A DNA stretch of 64,000 nucleotides from Rhodanobacter sp. LX-99 (GTDB taxonomy: Bacteria > Pseudomonadota > Gammaproteobacteria > Xanthomonadales > Rhodanobacteraceae): NCBI RefSeq assembly GCF_018599185.1, contig NZ_JAHFVL010000001.1, forward strand, positions 1,798,001-1,862,000. Direction: 5' to 3'. The position numbers and the translations under genes are program-made. Each line of letters starts with the position of its first letter. Position 1 is the first letter of the stretch. This document shows positions 63,247 to 64,000 of the stretch, one piece after another. The notes under the pieces were generated by a model. It had not been told where the DNA came from. It saw only the letters and a list, made by a program, of their open reading frames with translations, and searched no databases.

Positions 63247-64000
63247 ATGGCGCGCCATCCACTTCCCCTGCTCGCCTGCAGCCTCTTCGCGCTGGCCCTG
63301 TCCGGCCTCGCCGGCGCCCACACCGCCGACACGACACCCGCCACACCGGAGATCTTCGCGCCCGGCGCGATCTCCGGCCCGGCCGGCGTGGATTGCCTGA
63401 CCTTCGCGCCCGACGGCGCCACCGTCTACTTCGACCAGCAGGCGGGCTGGAACGGTTTCATCATGGAATCGCATCGCGTCGGCAACGGCTGGTCGACGCC
63501 GCAGATCGCGCCGTTCTCCGGGCAATGGCAGGACCACGATCCGGCGATGGCGCCGGACGGCTCGTTCCTGCTGTACACGTCCAACCGCGCCGCGGTGGCC
63601 GGAGGGCCGGCGCTGCACGGCGGCCAGCTGTGGCGGGTCGACCGCCGCGGCGACGGCTGGGGCGAACCGCAGCGATTGCCCGATGCGGTGAACGTGGGCA
63701 CCAGCGTCTACGCGCCCAGCGTGGCAGCCAACGGCGACGTGTACTACCAGCGGCGCGACGACGCTACGCACGAGTTCCACCTCTACCGCACCGCCTGGCG
63801 CGACGGCCGCTACCAGCCGCCGCAGCGGCTCGCGCTGGGCGATCCGGCCGCGCACGAACTGGATCCGGCAATCGCGCCGGACCAGTCGTTCATCGTGTTC
63901 GACGCCAACTACGCCGGCAAGGACAAGCCCGATCGGCTGTACATCGCCTTCCGCGAGGGCGACGGCTGGAGCGCGCCGGTCGACCTCGGCGATGCGGTGA
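63247..64000 (+). CDS. Secreted PD40 beta-propeller protein, cut by window edge
   Basis: 251 codons visible, 3' end missing. Signal peptide LPLLACSLFALALSGLAGAHA-like with cleavage near AHT. Blades: CLTFAPDGATVYFDQQ, DHDPAMAPDGSFLLYTSNR, APSVAANGDVYYQRRD, LDPAIAPDQSFIVFDANY. It aligns along its length with the protein at 57564 (shared WSTP, RLPDAVN, LYIAF segments), so the two are paralogues. Its stop lies outside. Confidence 0.85.
   Translation, partial: MARHPLPLLACSLFALALSGLAGAHTADTTPATPEIFAPGAISGPAGVDCLTFAPDGATVYFDQQAGWNGFIMESHRVGNGWSTPQIAPFSGQWQDHDPAMAPDGSFLLYTSNRAAVAGGPALHGGQLWRVDRRGDGWGEPQRLPDAVNVGTSVYAPSVAANGDVYYQRRDDATHEFHLYRTAWRDGRYQPPQRLALGDPAAHELDPAIAPDQSFIVFDANYAGKDKPDRLYIAFREGDGWSAPVDLGDAV

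Overview
The window reads as high-GC chromosomal DNA from a gammaproteobacterium of the Xanthomonadales/Lysobacterales, most likely Rhodanobacteraceae (Rhodanobacter- or Dyella-like). This is inferred from gene content and GC, not from a marker gene. Genes are tightly packed, many with 1-4 nt stop/start overlaps. No tRNA, rRNA or CRISPR array is visible.

Left edge to 34 kb. After ntrC (cut by the window edge) and ntrB comes a long envelope locus: an ABC exporter, an exported peroxiredoxin, an HprK-related kinase, a B12-type radical SAM enzyme, a nucleotidyltransferase-fold protein, several methyltransferases, a second radical SAM enzyme, an amidohydrolase, glycosyltransferases, an acyltransferase, and a Wzx/Wzy/Wzz-type polysaccharide operon that includes genes for a dTDP-3-amino-3,6-dideoxyhexose. 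Divergent from it lies a redox operon: cytochrome b561, an outer-membrane single-heme cytochrome-porin resembling Cyc2, a class I cytochrome c and a small His-rich beta-barrel. Then comes an ECF sigma factor, anti-sigma factor and subtilisin-like lipoprotein operon. Seven positions carry the same two-part promoter, (G/T)CAACC plus 14 bp plus a CGGCAC-like box, always with identical spacing. They lie before the ABC gene, the HprK-like gene, both directions of the 28.2 kb divergent region, the first radical SAM gene, the methyltransferase heading the 12-20 kb operon, and the ECF sigma gene itself. The sigma factor therefore probably controls the whole locus. This is the most interesting result.

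34-42 kb holds a cysteine-less DksA-like protein, a frameshifted DODA-type dioxygenase, two flavin/NAD(P) oxidoreductases, and a membrane sugar-dehydrogenase set (small subunit, GMC flavoprotein, three-heme cytochrome c) followed by an OprB porin.

42-48 kb is the nitrogen-control block: glnA, amtB, glnK and a TorF-like porin, with two well-matched sigma-54 promoters and NtrC-type sites. Between OprB and glnA lies a diverged second copy of the glnA 3' end, with its own terminator, next to a broken dinD-like gene. This looks like the scar of an element that integrated at glnA.

48-60 kb carries uppP, a LysR regulator divergent from a MexEF-OprN-like efflux operon (the outer-membrane gene has a REP-like repeat inside its 5' end), an SDR, an NTF2-like secreted protein, a PD40 beta-propeller protein and a LytS/LytTR two-component pair. 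From 60.6 to 63 kb there is a lower-GC insert with an AHH nuclease/Imm11 pair and a MntA/HepT toxin-antitoxin pair with tandem operators. A second PD40 paralogue runs off the right edge.
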